Source: Planctomycetaceae bacterium
GTDB taxonomy: Bacteria; Planctomycetota; Planctomycetia; Pirellulales; Pirellulaceae
Direction of reading: 5' to 3'
Length of the DNA stretch: 64,000 bases
Assembly: GCA_027487485.1 (NCBI GenBank)
Contig: JAIYDN010000091.1
Span: forward strand, 1 to 64,000
Position numbers and translations under genes: made by a program. Under the pieces are notes generated by a model, which was given only the letters and a program-made list of their open reading frames with translations, had not been told where the DNA came from and ran no database searches. This document shows, in pieces, positions 27,681 to 36,422 of the stretch (within the stretch, counting starts at the first letter, position 1; each line of letters begins with the position of its first letter).

Positions 27681-27754
27681 CCATCATCTTCCAAAACTGA
27701 CCGAAAACCTGCCGTTTTGTAGCTGGACCCAAGCGTCCCTATTCGCCACAACCT

Positions 27755-27823
27755 AAGCCGCAGGCGCTAGCCGCGATGTTTCCTTTTTCACAAACACGTG
27801 ACGCGGCTAGCGCCCGCGGCTCA
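27755..27823. repeat. Planctomycete-style palindromic repeat (21-bp arms)
   Basis: AGCCGCAGGCGCTAGCCGCGA (27756-27776) and ACGCGGCTAGCGCCCGCGGCT (27801-27821) are inverted repeats with two mismatches and a 24-base loop. The right arm is followed by CA, giving the same GGCTCA end as the element at 22145-22222. It lies 76 bases beyond the FabZ-like stop and could form a strong transcript-end hairpin. Confidence 0.85.
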
Positions 27824-27855
27824 ATGAAACTCCCATTTTTATCGGTTCGATTTTC

Positions 27856-29028
27856 ATGACATCCACCAATGGAACCCTTTCTTGGAAGCTTCGCTCTTCC
27901 ATGTCGCGAAGTGGTGTTAGTTGCGATGCGACATTCCTAGCGGACAATCAGAAGCAAAACACAGACTCTAGACACGAACAGATCGAATGCCGCAACGGCT
28001 CGCTGGAATGGAAGCGGGTTGTTCTTCAGGACGGCAGGTCGGCAGGCTTAGAATGCCTTACGATCAACACGGGTGCAGTGGAGGTTACGATTCTGCCCGA
28101 TCGTGGAATGGGCCTTTGGAAATGTTGGGCAAGCAATCTAGAACTGGGCTGGCAAAGTCCCGTTGCCGGCCCTGTCCATCCAAGTCTCGTGCCGGTCCAT
28201 GATGCAACTGGCATCGGTTGGCTGGAGGGCTTTGATGAGCTACTGGTACGATGCGGCTTGTACAGCAACGGCGCACCCGAATTCAACGTCAACGGAACCG
28301 TTCGACATCCATTGCATGGCCGAATTGCCAATTTGCCTGCAAGCGATCTGGAGATCACCATAGATGCTGAAAACGGAATTATGGACGTGGTGGGTGTGGT
28401 CAGTGAAGCACGCTTCCTGATTTACTCGCTAGAGCTGCAGACCCGATATCGATTTCGTGCGGGCAGTCCCGTGATCGAAGTAACCGACATCGTGACGAAT
28501 TGCTTATCGAAGCCAGGGTCGATGCAGATGTTGTATCACATCAATCTTGGCGACCCGATCGTCGATGCCGGAGCGACCATCCACGCACCAATCAGCAGCA
28601 TGATGCCCCGCGACGCCCGAGCCAAAGAAGGGATCGACCATTGGAATGTTTGCGAGGCTCCGGCTTCGGGCTTCCAAGAACAAGTATATTTGATTACACC
28701 CGCTGCTGATGCACAAGGCTGGTCGGAAGTGATGCTTTCGTCTGCTGATAGGTCCTATGGATGTTCCGTGCAGTTCGATACGCAGACATTGCCTTATCTG
28801 AATGTTTGGAAAAACACCGCAGCTCGAGAAGACGGTAATGTTGTAGGGCTTGAGCCCGCGACGGGATTCCCAAACCCTCGATCAATTGAAGAAGAGCATG
28901 GTCGCGTTGTGCAACTTGCGCCCGGCGAATCCAAGGCCTTTCAATTGCGATTCGTGCCCCTCACAACTTCGCAGGACGTCGCTCAGGTCAAAGCTCGTAT
29001 CGATGCGATCGCGGGGCGAGCCAAGTAG
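27856..29028 (+). CDS. DUF4432 galactose-mutarotase-like protein
   Basis: A 390-residue cytoplasmic beta-sandwich protein of the aldose-epimerase-like superfamily (DUF4432). Visible: VEVTILPDRGMGLWKCW, DELLVRCGLYSNGAPEF, HGRIANLPA, LYHINLGDP, LPYLNVWKNTAAREDGNVVGLEPATGFPN. These proteins probably act on sugar rings; their reaction is not established. It follows the palindromic repeat and stands as a single gene. Confidence 0.87.
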   Translation: MTSTNGTLSWKLRSSMSRSGVSCDATFLADNQKQNTDSRHEQIECRNGSLEWKRVVLQDGRSAGLECLTINTGAVEVTILPDRGMGLWKCWASNLELGWQSPVAGPVHPSLVPVHDATGIGWLEGFDELLVRCGLYSNGAPEFNVNGTVRHPLHGRIANLPASDLEITIDAENGIMDVVGVVSEARFLIYSLELQTRYRFRAGSPVIEVTDIVTNCLSKPGSMQMLYHINLGDPIVDAGATIHAPISSMMPRDARAKEGIDHWNVCEAPASGFQEQVYLITPAADAQGWSEVMLSSADRSYGCSVQFDTQTLPYLNVWKNTAAREDGNVVGLEPATGFPNPRSIEEEHGRVVQLAPGESKAFQLRFVPLTTSQDVAQVKARIDAIAGRAK

Positions 29029-29186
29029 TCAGTATTCAGCCAAGCAGCCAAACAAAGCCAAGCTTCTCGCAAAAGCGAAAAAATTGTTTGGCGAATGTAA
29101 CACTGGTCACTCTCCAGCCGTAAAACTGGTGGAATCAAGAGCCATGTCTGGCTTTTGAGCTCAATACACAAGTGAGAGGATCGATG

Positions 29187-30170
29187 ATGCAAAATCGTCT
29201 TTGGAGAGCGCTTGGATTAGCGCTTTTGCTAGTTTTCGGTGCGAACGCAGTTGCCCAAGATTCGATCAGTGTTCCTGCTGATTCGAAATTTGTAATGCAA
29301 ATCAATTTGCAGGCATTCAAGAACTCCAAGGTGGGCTCCACCTTGTTTGAGATCGCTAAGAAGGCTGCCATGGAGGAGGTCGGAAAGAATCTGGATTCCA
29401 AAGGCCTCTCTGGCGACAAGATTCAAGAAGTCCTTGGGATGGATCCTTTCGAGGAGATTCAAAGTATTGTTATGTGTGCCTCCGAATACGAGAATCCGGA
29501 GAACAGCTTGCTGGCCATGGTACGTCTCAAGAAGACAACGGGAAACATCGAGGGTCTGTTGTTGGCGATTCCCGGCTATGAACAATCGGATCACGGTAAA
29601 TATCGAATCCATAGCGCAGCGCCTGACAATGACGAGAAGGTGTATGGTGCAATTCACAAAGACACGGCGGGCGATCATACGCTTGTCCTTGGTGCAAACC
29701 GCAAAGCAGTAACAGGCCTGCTGGATAGCCTCGACGCAAAGAGCACCGAATCCAAGACCATGAAGTCGTTTGGACTTCAGTCGGACCGTAAGCTGATTGC
29801 TCACATGCAATTGATGGAATTTCCCACCAAGCAGCTAGGCGAGGGGCCGCAGAAAAACATTGCAGCCATGCTCAACTCATTGATCATGACGATTTCGGAA
29901 GAGGACGATGAATTGGAAGTGCGTGGTGTCATGCAAACCAATACGGAGAAGATGGCGGAACAGATTAAGCAATCCATCCAGGGATTGGTCGCGATGGCTG
30001 AACTTGTAATCTCTATGGACGATGAGGAACAAGACGAAGACGCCAAGCAAGTCATTCAGTTCGTAAAGAGCATGAAGGTGGTTCAGGAAGGCGATTCGGT
30101 CAGCTTGAGGCTCCGGTTCCCATCCGCCGACATCGCCGAAATGATCAAAAAGGAAGTGGAAGGCAATTGA
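29187..30170 (+). CDS. Secreted protein of unknown function, first in an ECF operon
   Basis: A 327-residue protein with a signal peptide (MQNRLWRALGLALLLVFGANAVAQ). The mature part opens VPADSKFVMQINLQAFKNSK and is alpha/beta with an acidic stretch near 275-285. No known domain is recognised. GAGAGGA (29174-29180) lies six bases before the ATG at 29187; 29184 ATG and 29172 GTG are alternatives. The stop overlaps the TTG start of the ECF sigma gene as TTGA, so the three genes are translationally coupled. Confidence 0.72.
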   Translation: MQNRLWRALGLALLLVFGANAVAQDSISVPADSKFVMQINLQAFKNSKVGSTLFEIAKKAAMEEVGKNLDSKGLSGDKIQEVLGMDPFEEIQSIVMCASEYENPENSLLAMVRLKKTTGNIEGLLLAIPGYEQSDHGKYRIHSAAPDNDEKVYGAIHKDTAGDHTLVLGANRKAVTGLLDSLDAKSTESKTMKSFGLQSDRKLIAHMQLMEFPTKQLGEGPQKNIAAMLNSLIMTISEEDDELEVRGVMQTNTEKMAEQIKQSIQGLVAMAELVISMDDEEQDEDAKQVIQFVKSMKVVQEGDSVSLRLRFPSADIAEMIKKEVEGN

Positions 30171-30802
30171 ATCCTTCCGAGTCGAAAGTAACTACAGCCC
30201 TTGTTGATTTGAAAGGTGTCGAACCTAACGAACTGGTTCGACGCGTTCTCGCTGGCTGCACGGATTCTTCGACCGAACTGGTCCAACGATTCACACCGCG
30301 ACTGCTCATTCTGCTCGAGCGTCGCTTACCAGGTGGCCGATCGGATGCCGAGGACATTGCTCAGGAATCGCTGGCGAAAGCTTTCCAGAGTCTCGATCGG
30401 TTCGACTCGAAATATCAATTCTCAACGTGGCTCTATACAATCGCAATCCGTCAAGCGACTGATTTTCTTCGTAAAGAAAAGAAACGTCCTCGGTGGCAAT
30501 CCATGGAGTCAATCGAATCGGACCTGCCCGCAAAGCATGATCTTTCTTTATCAGATAAGTCCGAAGTCCTAGCCGATGTCTGGAGCGTTGCTCGTTCCAT
30601 TCTGTTAGAATCGCAGTATGTTGTTTTATGGTTGAAGTACGGTGAAGGCCTCTCCATCCAGGAAATTGCAGAAGTGCTCAAGAAAACACAGATCGGAGTC
30701 CGAGTTCAATTGCATCGCGCTCGGAGCCGACTTTCGAAGGAGATTCATCGCACGGATCGCGAGCGTTCGAACCATCTTAGGGTGGAGCCATTGTCATCAT
30801 GA
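30167..30802 (+). CDS. ECF-type RNA polymerase sigma factor
   Basis: A 211-residue sigma factor with sigma-2 (DAEDIAQESLAKAFQSLDRFD, then FSTWLYTIAIRQATDFLRKEKKR) and sigma-4 (LLESQYVVLWLKYGEGLSIQEIAEVLKKTQIGVRVQLHRARSRL) regions. Start is TTG, overlapping the upstream stop; no ATG fits the sigma-2 onset. The next gene codes a single-span membrane protein that is probably its anti-sigma factor (ATGA overlap). It would direct RNA polymerase to an envelope-related regulon, perhaps including this operon. Confidence 0.9.
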   Translation: MNPSESKVTTALVDLKGVEPNELVRRVLAGCTDSSTELVQRFTPRLLILLERRLPGGRSDAEDIAQESLAKAFQSLDRFDSKYQFSTWLYTIAIRQATDFLRKEKKRPRWQSMESIESDLPAKHDLSLSDKSEVLADVWSVARSILLESQYVVLWLKYGEGLSIQEIAEVLKKTQIGVRVQLHRARSRLSKEIHRTDRERSNHLRVEPLSS

Positions 30803-31473
30803 TTCGATCACTTGCAAAAACCTTAATCCAGTACTACTACGACTCCAACGTAGTATCGTCGAAGCAATCCAATAGGGCGACGGAAAAGCTCCCGGGATGG
30901 TTGCGAAGATGGACCGATTCGGATTCCGAATTGCGAAAATTTGATCTAGAGCTTCAAAGTCTAGAACGTTCGCTCGTAAGCCAAGTGGATAGTTTCGTAT
31001 CGGGTGGAATTGCATCCAGATCGCCGGACAACATCGATTTGCCTCGCGTACCAATACGCACTAACGCATCAGCATTCAATCCATTGGTTCTGGCCTCGCT
31101 TGCAGCCGGACTCGTGTGCGTCCTCTTGGCGTCAGGATGGTTCCTGTCCCAATACTCCGAAAGGAAGCCTGGCGATCTCGGTTCATCCGTCCTAGCCAAT
31201 GGAACAGAAATAGAGCCTGATCCAGCGAGGGATAGCAAGAAGCGCGAACGATGGATACTCGCTACCTTGGATACAACAAAGCGACTTGCATCGGATTTGC
31301 GTAATAAGAGCGAGCTAGTAAACGATTCGGTGGTTGTGGCTCAACGAACCATCCGTAAAAAGGGGGAGCATGCCAAAGAAATTGGCTTAGATGGTCTCAA
31401 GTTCGTTACTCAGAGGCTACCAGTAGCCACGGTCCGCATGATGGGAATGAACTACAAGAAAGACGATAAGTAG
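30799..31473 (+). CDS. Single-span membrane protein, probable anti-sigma factor
   Basis: A 224-residue protein: a 92-residue cytoplasmic part, one transmembrane helix (about 93-113, LVLASLAAGLVCVLLASGW), then a charged periplasmic part that is probably helical. It overlaps the sigma gene as ATGA. Order and topology fit an anti-sigma factor, but there is no ZAS/HxxxCxxC zinc motif or other known anti-sigma domain. The call is by position only. Confidence 0.6.
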   Translation: MIRSLAKTLIQYYYDSNVVSSKQSNRATEKLPGWLRRWTDSDSELRKFDLELQSLERSLVSQVDSFVSGGIASRSPDNIDLPRVPIRTNASAFNPLVLASLAAGLVCVLLASGWFLSQYSERKPGDLGSSVLANGTEIEPDPARDSKKRERWILATLDTTKRLASDLRNKSELVNDSVVVAQRTIRKKGEHAKEIGLDGLKFVTQRLPVATVRMMGMNYKKDDK

Positions 31474-31661
31474 ATCCCTTGGCTTTTGAGATCGAATTAT
31501 TCACGACGATCAGTATGAGTCTTGAACGCTACTAGAGACACCGGTTTTTTGCAGGGAATTCACATCTCTGCTCGTCGCGGAAGCTCAAGTGAACGTGTCA
31601 GGGCAGCAGCAGGGGCAGCATTCTACGCCAGCATTTGGTTCCTTCTCCGGCTGTTTAAAGA

Positions 31662-31670
31662 TGGTAAAAT
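31662..31670 (+). promoter_or_regulatory. Possible extended -10 promoter for the DsbD-like gene
   Basis: TGGTAAAAT is an extended -10 element (TG-n plus TAAAAT, 5 of 6 to consensus), about 50 bases before the chosen ATG at 31720. There is no good -35 at 17 bases, which extended -10 promoters often lack. Confidence 0.3.
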
Positions 31671-31719
31671 AGAGATGAAGTTGCTGTTGCCCCATGAGGA
31701 ATTGTCAGGAAGTGTCTGC

Positions 31720-33660
31720 ATGAAACGTCAAGTCATTAAATCGCTCTTTCTACTGGTGATGCTAGTCATTGGCTGGCCTTGCGTAGTAAGCGAGGCGGTA
31801 GCACAGCTTGATTCCTTTGGCTTGGACGGATTCGATTCTCCTAGTGGAGCTCCCATCTCTGCCGAAGCGGTGATCGTTGCAGCTCAGGGAGACCAACCAG
31901 CCATCCTTGTTGTGACCGCAAGTATCGAAGAAGGCTACAAAACCTATTCGATCACTCAGCCCCCCGGAGGACCTGTACGAACCAAGATCAAACGAGACAC
32001 CTCCGATCGATACACGATTGGGGAATTTCTTGTAGTGGAAGAGCCGAAGATCCACCCCGAGCCTGTTTTCGATAACTTGCTGGTAGAGGAACATAGCGGT
32101 TCGGTATCGTGGTACGCCCCCCTGAGCCTTGCCCCGGGAGTTGAAGTTGAGAGCTTGGAAATCAAAGGCAAGGTTTTCGCTCAAGCTTGCAACAAGACAG
32201 GATGCTTACCCCCCAAGGACCATCCCTTTGTTGCGAAGCTGGGGACGTCACCAGTGCCATTGCCCAAAGTGAAAACGCTGGCCCCTGAAACAAGCACAAC
32301 ACCACCAAGCACAACACCGCCGACCGGTGAACCGTCGCCATCGACTTCAGTTCCACCCACTTCTCCGGTTGCAGATCAGCCTACAGCCAATTACGACGTC
32401 GAACAATTGACGCCCCAATCGAAAGACTCTGCATCGTCATCGTTGGCGTGGATGATGTGTGCTGCAGTACTCGCAGGCTTCATTTTGAATTTTATGCCGT
32501 GTGTATTGCCGGTCATCGGACTGAAACTACTGTCGTTTCTGGAGCAAGGCGGGAAGAATCCAAGGCGAGTGCTGATGCTAAACGTTTGGTATTCGTTGGG
32601 CATTCTCAGTGTGTTTTGGGCGCTGGCTGGAATCACCATTGTTCTGCGTCTTTGGTTTGGCCAATCTTTTGGATGGGGGCAGCAATACAGTTACGACGGC
32701 TTCAACATTGCCTTGATCTCGATTGTATTTGTGATGGCCTTAAGCTTCCTGGGAGTTTGGGAGATTCCCATCCCAGGATTTGCAGGCAGTCGGAATGCTC
32801 AAGAAATGGCTTCGAAGGAGGGAGCGTTGGGGGCATTCATTAAAGGAACCATCACCACCTTGTTGGCGACTCCTTGCAGCGGGCCATTCCTGGGAACCGC
32901 AGTTGGCTTTGCTTTGGTATCCGCCCCAGAAATTACATTCTTGATCTTCACCTTCATGGGGCTTGGAATGGCCGCTCCCTATTTACTGATCGGGCTACGG
33001 CCGCAGCTGATGCGATTTTTGCCAAAGCCTGGTGCTTGGATGGATACCTTCAAGCAGGTCATGGGGTTCGTGCTGATCGGGACCGTGTTGTGGTTGATGC
33101 TGCCGGTCGATGCGCACCTACTGATGCCGACTTTGATTCTGCTCGCTGGTTTGTCAGCTGCCTGCTGGTGGATTGGTCGAACCCCTGCCTACGCAGAGCG
33201 AAGTGAGAAGCTCAAAGCCTGGGGACAAGCGGCTTGCTTTGCAGCTGCGGTTGGCTGGTTTGCTTTTGCGATGCCACAAGTTACAGACCCATTGCCTTGG
33301 AGACCCTTTACCATGGCACAGTTTGCGGACGATGTAAACGCTGAAAAGACCGTTCTTGTCGAGTTCACCGCAGAGTGGTGCGCGACGTGCAAGATTCTGA
33401 AAGCTGCAAATCTGGATCGGTCCAAAACCAAAGCGATTGTATCTACGAATAACGTTGTGGTTTATGAAGTCGACATTGATCGCATCAGCGACCAGGAACG
33501 TCAGTTCTTCACCAAAATGCAGCCCAGCGGCGGCGTGCCTCTTGTTGCCGTATTTCCGGCCGGCAAAAAGTACACGCCCATTAGCTTTGGAAACGGATAT
33601 ACCCAATCGCAAATTCTGGAAGCCTTAAAAGAAGCTGGCCCATCCAAGAATTCCCCGTGA
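31720..33660 (+). CDS. DsbD-type thiol:disulfide interchange protein
   Basis: A 646-residue DsbD-type reductase. A signal peptide (MKRQVIKSLFLLVMLVIGW...VAQ) precedes a periplasmic alpha domain with the Cys pair in QACNKTGCLPP, a Pro/Thr/Ser-rich linker, a transmembrane electron-transfer domain with NFMPCVLPVIG and TPCSGPFLG, and a C-terminal thioredoxin domain with EWCATCKI. It passes electrons from cytoplasmic thioredoxin to periplasmic disulfides. AGGA lies nine bases before the ATG; upstream in-frame sequence reads as non-coding. Confidence 0.92.
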   Translation: MKRQVIKSLFLLVMLVIGWPCVVSEAVAQLDSFGLDGFDSPSGAPISAEAVIVAAQGDQPAILVVTASIEEGYKTYSITQPPGGPVRTKIKRDTSDRYTIGEFLVVEEPKIHPEPVFDNLLVEEHSGSVSWYAPLSLAPGVEVESLEIKGKVFAQACNKTGCLPPKDHPFVAKLGTSPVPLPKVKTLAPETSTTPPSTTPPTGEPSPSTSVPPTSPVADQPTANYDVEQLTPQSKDSASSSLAWMMCAAVLAGFILNFMPCVLPVIGLKLLSFLEQGGKNPRRVLMLNVWYSLGILSVFWALAGITIVLRLWFGQSFGWGQQYSYDGFNIALISIVFVMALSFLGVWEIPIPGFAGSRNAQEMASKEGALGAFIKGTITTLLATPCSGPFLGTAVGFALVSAPEITFLIFTFMGLGMAAPYLLIGLRPQLMRFLPKPGAWMDTFKQVMGFVLIGTVLWLMLPVDAHLLMPTLILLAGLSAACWWIGRTPAYAERSEKLKAWGQAACFAAAVGWFAFAMPQVTDPLPWRPFTMAQFADDVNAEKTVLVEFTAEWCATCKILKAANLDRSKTKAIVSTNNVVVYEVDIDRISDQERQFFTKMQPSGGVPLVAVFPAGKKYTPISFGNGYTQSQILEALKEAGPSKNSP

Positions 33661-33696
33661 AGCTTTTCTTTGCCCCAGATGACGATTAAGCCAAAC

Positions 33697-33754
33697 TGGG
33701 TTGGAAGGTTTTTCGACAGCCAACCCATTCCGTTCGACGGATCTTCTTTTTCGG
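33697..33754 (+). terminator. Possible terminator after the DsbD-like gene
   Basis: TGGGTTGG (33697-33704) and CCAACCCA (33720-33727) are perfect arms with a 15-base loop. A second small stem TCCGT-TCG-ACGGA (33729-33741) is followed by TCTTCTTTTTC. The site lies between convergent genes. The stems are modest, so this is a tentative terminator. Confidence 0.4.
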
Positions 33755-33758
33755 CTGG

Positions 33759-34100
33759 TTAGTTATGTCGATCCTCGGGGCTTTTGAAGTTGCTATCGAG
33801 ATTCAACGATTCGATTCCAACCGCCATCGTCCTATCCCCTTTGTCTACCGTGACACGAATACGATGACCGATCGCCAGATCGGAGACAAGACATGCTGCT
33901 TGATCGCACGTGTAGGTAGCATCCTCGGCAAGAGTATGCGAAACTAGGTTTCCTTCCCTGTTTTTCATTACGATGCTATTCATGGCAAGACTAGTAATAA
34001 CCCCGTCGACCGTTTGCATCGAAGGTTCCCAGCTGCGTACCGGTGGTCGATTGGGATTGGCGGCAGCACTGTTTCTTCTGGCTTCATCAAACTTGGACAA
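33759..34100 (-). CDS. Small DUF5666-like protein
   Basis: A 113-residue protein with a short Ala/Arg/Pro-rich start and a beta-barrel-like domain: QTVDGVITSLAMNSIVMKNREG, then HRIRVTVDKGDRTMAVGIESL. Similar small domains (DUF5666-like) occur in exported bacterial proteins, but this one has no clear signal peptide. Two Cys (TCDQAAC) could bind a metal. The TTG at 34100 has AAAGGA nine bases upstream; TTG 34133 and ATG 34019 are alternatives. Its function is unknown. Confidence 0.55.
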   Translation of the reverse strand: MSKFDEARRNSAAANPNRPPVRSWEPSMQTVDGVITSLAMNSIVMKNREGNLVSHTLAEDATYTCDQAACLVSDLAIGHRIRVTVDKGDRTMAVGIESLNLDSNFKSPEDRHN

Positions 34101-34200
34101 TGGTGGTGTTCCTTTCAACTGATTCGCGTGCAATAGGTCGTTAGCTTAACTCCTCGATGACGCGAAGCGGGTTGGAAACGACCAAGAAACACAACAATGC

Positions 34201-34644
34201 TCATTTACTCTTGCATTCTTCGCACCGGTCTTCGACCACCCAGCGGAAGCTTGGCACTGTTTTCGTCACGGTTTTCTTCATCAGCTTTTTCTTGGTGAAG
34301 AGGGATGCGTTAGGTTTTGCAATCCACTCGGTCCAAGTGAATGTCTTGGGCTGCGAGCTAACTTTCGCTTCTAGTTTATCGTCGGGATCCTTTTTGCAGG
34401 CGGGCTCGCAATGAGTGCAACCTGGGCAGCTCGGGCCGTTCAAGCAAAAGTCTTCTTCTAAGACTCCCCAACAAACGACGGTGACTTTTTTCTCTTCTTT
34501 AACAAAGCGACACACTTTCGAAACTTGGTCGCGGCAGCCGCACTGAGCGCAGCACCGCTCGCCTGCCCACAACACGGATGCCGAAACAAAATGCGAAGAA
34601 ACCAACGCACCGAGAAGTAGCCATGTAGTCACTGTTTTTATCAT
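34201..34644 (-). CDS. Cys-rich secreted protein conserved in planctomycetes
   Basis: A 147-residue exported protein with a signal peptide (MIKTVTTWLLLGALVSSHFV...) and 13 Cys in the mature part, clustered as CCAQCGC, CPGCTHC and CEEC. The C-terminal half ends KKKLMKKTVTKTVPSFRWVVEDRC, a pattern I recall from planctomycete hypothetical proteins. The spacing fits metal binding or several disulfides. It follows the porin gene by 8 bases, so the two form an operon, and lies opposite the DsbD-type gene. The start ATG 34644 is preferred to TTG 34659. Confidence 0.75.
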   Translation of the reverse strand: MIKTVTTWLLLGALVSSHFVSASVLWAGERCCAQCGCRDQVSKVCRFVKEEKKVTVVCWGVLEEDFCLNGPSCPGCTHCEPACKKDPDDKLEAKVSSQPKTFTWTEWIAKPNASLFTKKKLMKKTVTKTVPSFRWVVEDRCEECKSK

Positions 34645-34652
34645 CTGTTTGC

Positions 34653-36212
34653 TTACCAATTAAAATCAAAGCGACTTGCAAGGATATTGGAGCTGGTAGC
34701 GCCGAAAATGGCTTGTTCGCTGGTGATAGGATGGATCCAATCAAACATCATGCGAACGCGATCGCTCCAGTACCAATTGAATCCCAAAGTGAAGTCGTTG
34801 TATTGACCTGCGTTCAAGTTGTTAAGGTCCAAATGAGACCATCTCGCTTTCATTTCCCAGCCTCCCCAACCAGATCCACCTGGCGTCAGAAAGAAATTGG
34901 TGAACGGAACGTTTCGGGCAAATTGAGCTCCATGCTGTCCGAATCGTTCGAAGACCCGATTTTCACCCGTAAGAAAATAGCTCATATGGACGTACGCCCC
35001 ACTGAGCTGATTGGAAGAACCATCCAACCGGCTAACAGCAGAAAGAAATGCCTCGCTCTGTACCGTAAATCGGCCCCAAACGATAGCGGATTCTACGTTT
35101 CCCGTAGTATACTCATCCGTCTGGAGAACGCCGCTGTCAATGATTCGTGTCCCTTCGCGTATTTGAGGTCTCGCGCGAAACCGAACTCGCTTGTCTTGAT
35201 CTCTTGTGTACAAAACACCTAACCCAGTATGTACAAGATAGCGACCGTTACTTGGCTCGTCATAATACGGAAGCCAAGTGAGTCTTCCACTGACGCGGCA
35301 ACCTTGGTTGTCATCTAGTCGCTCTTTGGTCGATTCGCTGATGCTATCAAGAAAGACACCGCTGGACCACGTAACACTCTTTGCATCATTGCAATTGTAG
35401 AAAGCGAAGCCTACTTCGCGATCTGGTGCAAACACCCCCTGAGTTGGGATGGACCGTTCCATAAAAATATTGTTGGTGTCATTGGTAACCTGCTCCAGAC
35501 TAAACGGAACAAAGAAGTTCCCAATTCGAAATCGCCCCAGCAATGGAATTTCATTCAGCGAGAAGTAGGCATCTTTCACTTCAGGCGACGTCACAACGCC
35601 TGGATTGTTTTCGCCAAACGTTTCTGGCTCCAGAGTCATCTGCAGACGAAAATCATATACTCCATACCCCGTTCCGTCTGCGACCAAACGCAATCGACGA
35701 AATTCGAAATAGTCGTGCGTGTTGGGGATTGCTTCGTCCGCTTGCGCCCAGTTGATGTAATCCATCTGGACGTGTCCACCCAACTTCACCGTCCACTTTT
35801 CGTCCGAGACATCTTTCCATGTCTCATCCACTTTCTTATCGGCCTTGTCAGCCTTATCGACGTCTTTGCTTTTTGCGTCGTCCTTGGTTTGCGGTTTCGA
35901 TGGAGCCTTTGCCTCTTCCGATTTTTTCTCTTCGGATCTCGCCCGATTCTCGAGCTCTTCAATTCGCTTTTTCAGCTGATCCAATTCTGATACGGCAGGC
36001 TGAACAGATTCCTGCGTTTCCGCCCATGGCTGCGGAGGAATCGCGGGTTGCAGTGCAAATGCTTCTTGAGGCACTTCGAACTGTGCGATGGTGCTGGAAG
36101 AGCTCAATGCGATGCAAGTTAAAAACGACAATGCAATGAGTGCTATCGATCGTCTAGCCGAATCGCTTTCCAATGAAATGCGTCTCAACGCTCTGGTCTC
36201 CCTGCAACGCAT
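34653..36212 (-). CDS. OprP/OprO-like outer-membrane porin
   Basis: A 519-residue porin. A signal peptide (about 18-43) is followed by a coiled coil rich in E and K (about 75-125, SELDQLKKRIEELENRARSEEK), which probably contacts the cell wall and gives trimer stability, then a beta barrel ending in Trp (ASRFDFNW). The core GGHVQMDYINW, FEFRRLRLVADG and RIGNFFVPFSLEQ match the phosphate-selective porin O/P family. Phosphate selectivity is not shown by sequence. Confidence 0.88.
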   Translation of the reverse strand: MRCRETRALRRISLESDSARRSIALIALSFLTCIALSSSSTIAQFEVPQEAFALQPAIPPQPWAETQESVQPAVSELDQLKKRIEELENRARSEEKKSEEAKAPSKPQTKDDAKSKDVDKADKADKKVDETWKDVSDEKWTVKLGGHVQMDYINWAQADEAIPNTHDYFEFRRLRLVADGTGYGVYDFRLQMTLEPETFGENNPGVVTSPEVKDAYFSLNEIPLLGRFRIGNFFVPFSLEQVTNDTNNIFMERSIPTQGVFAPDREVGFAFYNCNDAKSVTWSSGVFLDSISESTKERLDDNQGCRVSGRLTWLPYYDEPSNGRYLVHTGLGVLYTRDQDKRVRFRARPQIREGTRIIDSGVLQTDEYTTGNVESAIVWGRFTVQSEAFLSAVSRLDGSSNQLSGAYVHMSYFLTGENRVFERFGQHGAQFARNVPFTNFFLTPGGSGWGGWEMKARWSHLDLNNLNAGQYNDFTLGFNWYWSDRVRMMFDWIHPITSEQAIFGATSSNILASRFDFNW

Positions 36213-36422
36213 TCAAGGTTGTTTCGCTAGCAAAATGCCGGTGTTTTGTTTGGGCAACCTCCAGAGGACTAGTCGGTTATCAAGTCTTCTCGGCGTAATT
36301 CCTACAAATCTTAAGTTTGATTCGTTCATTCTCTTCGCTACAACTAGGCGTTCTTTCTAAACTGGGCGTCTGGCCTTTGCCTTTGTTCATTTTGCAAAAG
36401 TTGGTAGGAATCACGTTCAAAC

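Noticed and set aside
29075-29100. Hairpin TCGC-AAAA-GCGA as terminator before the ECF operon
   Set aside because: The run after it is A and not T on the plus strand, and the stem is only four base pairs.
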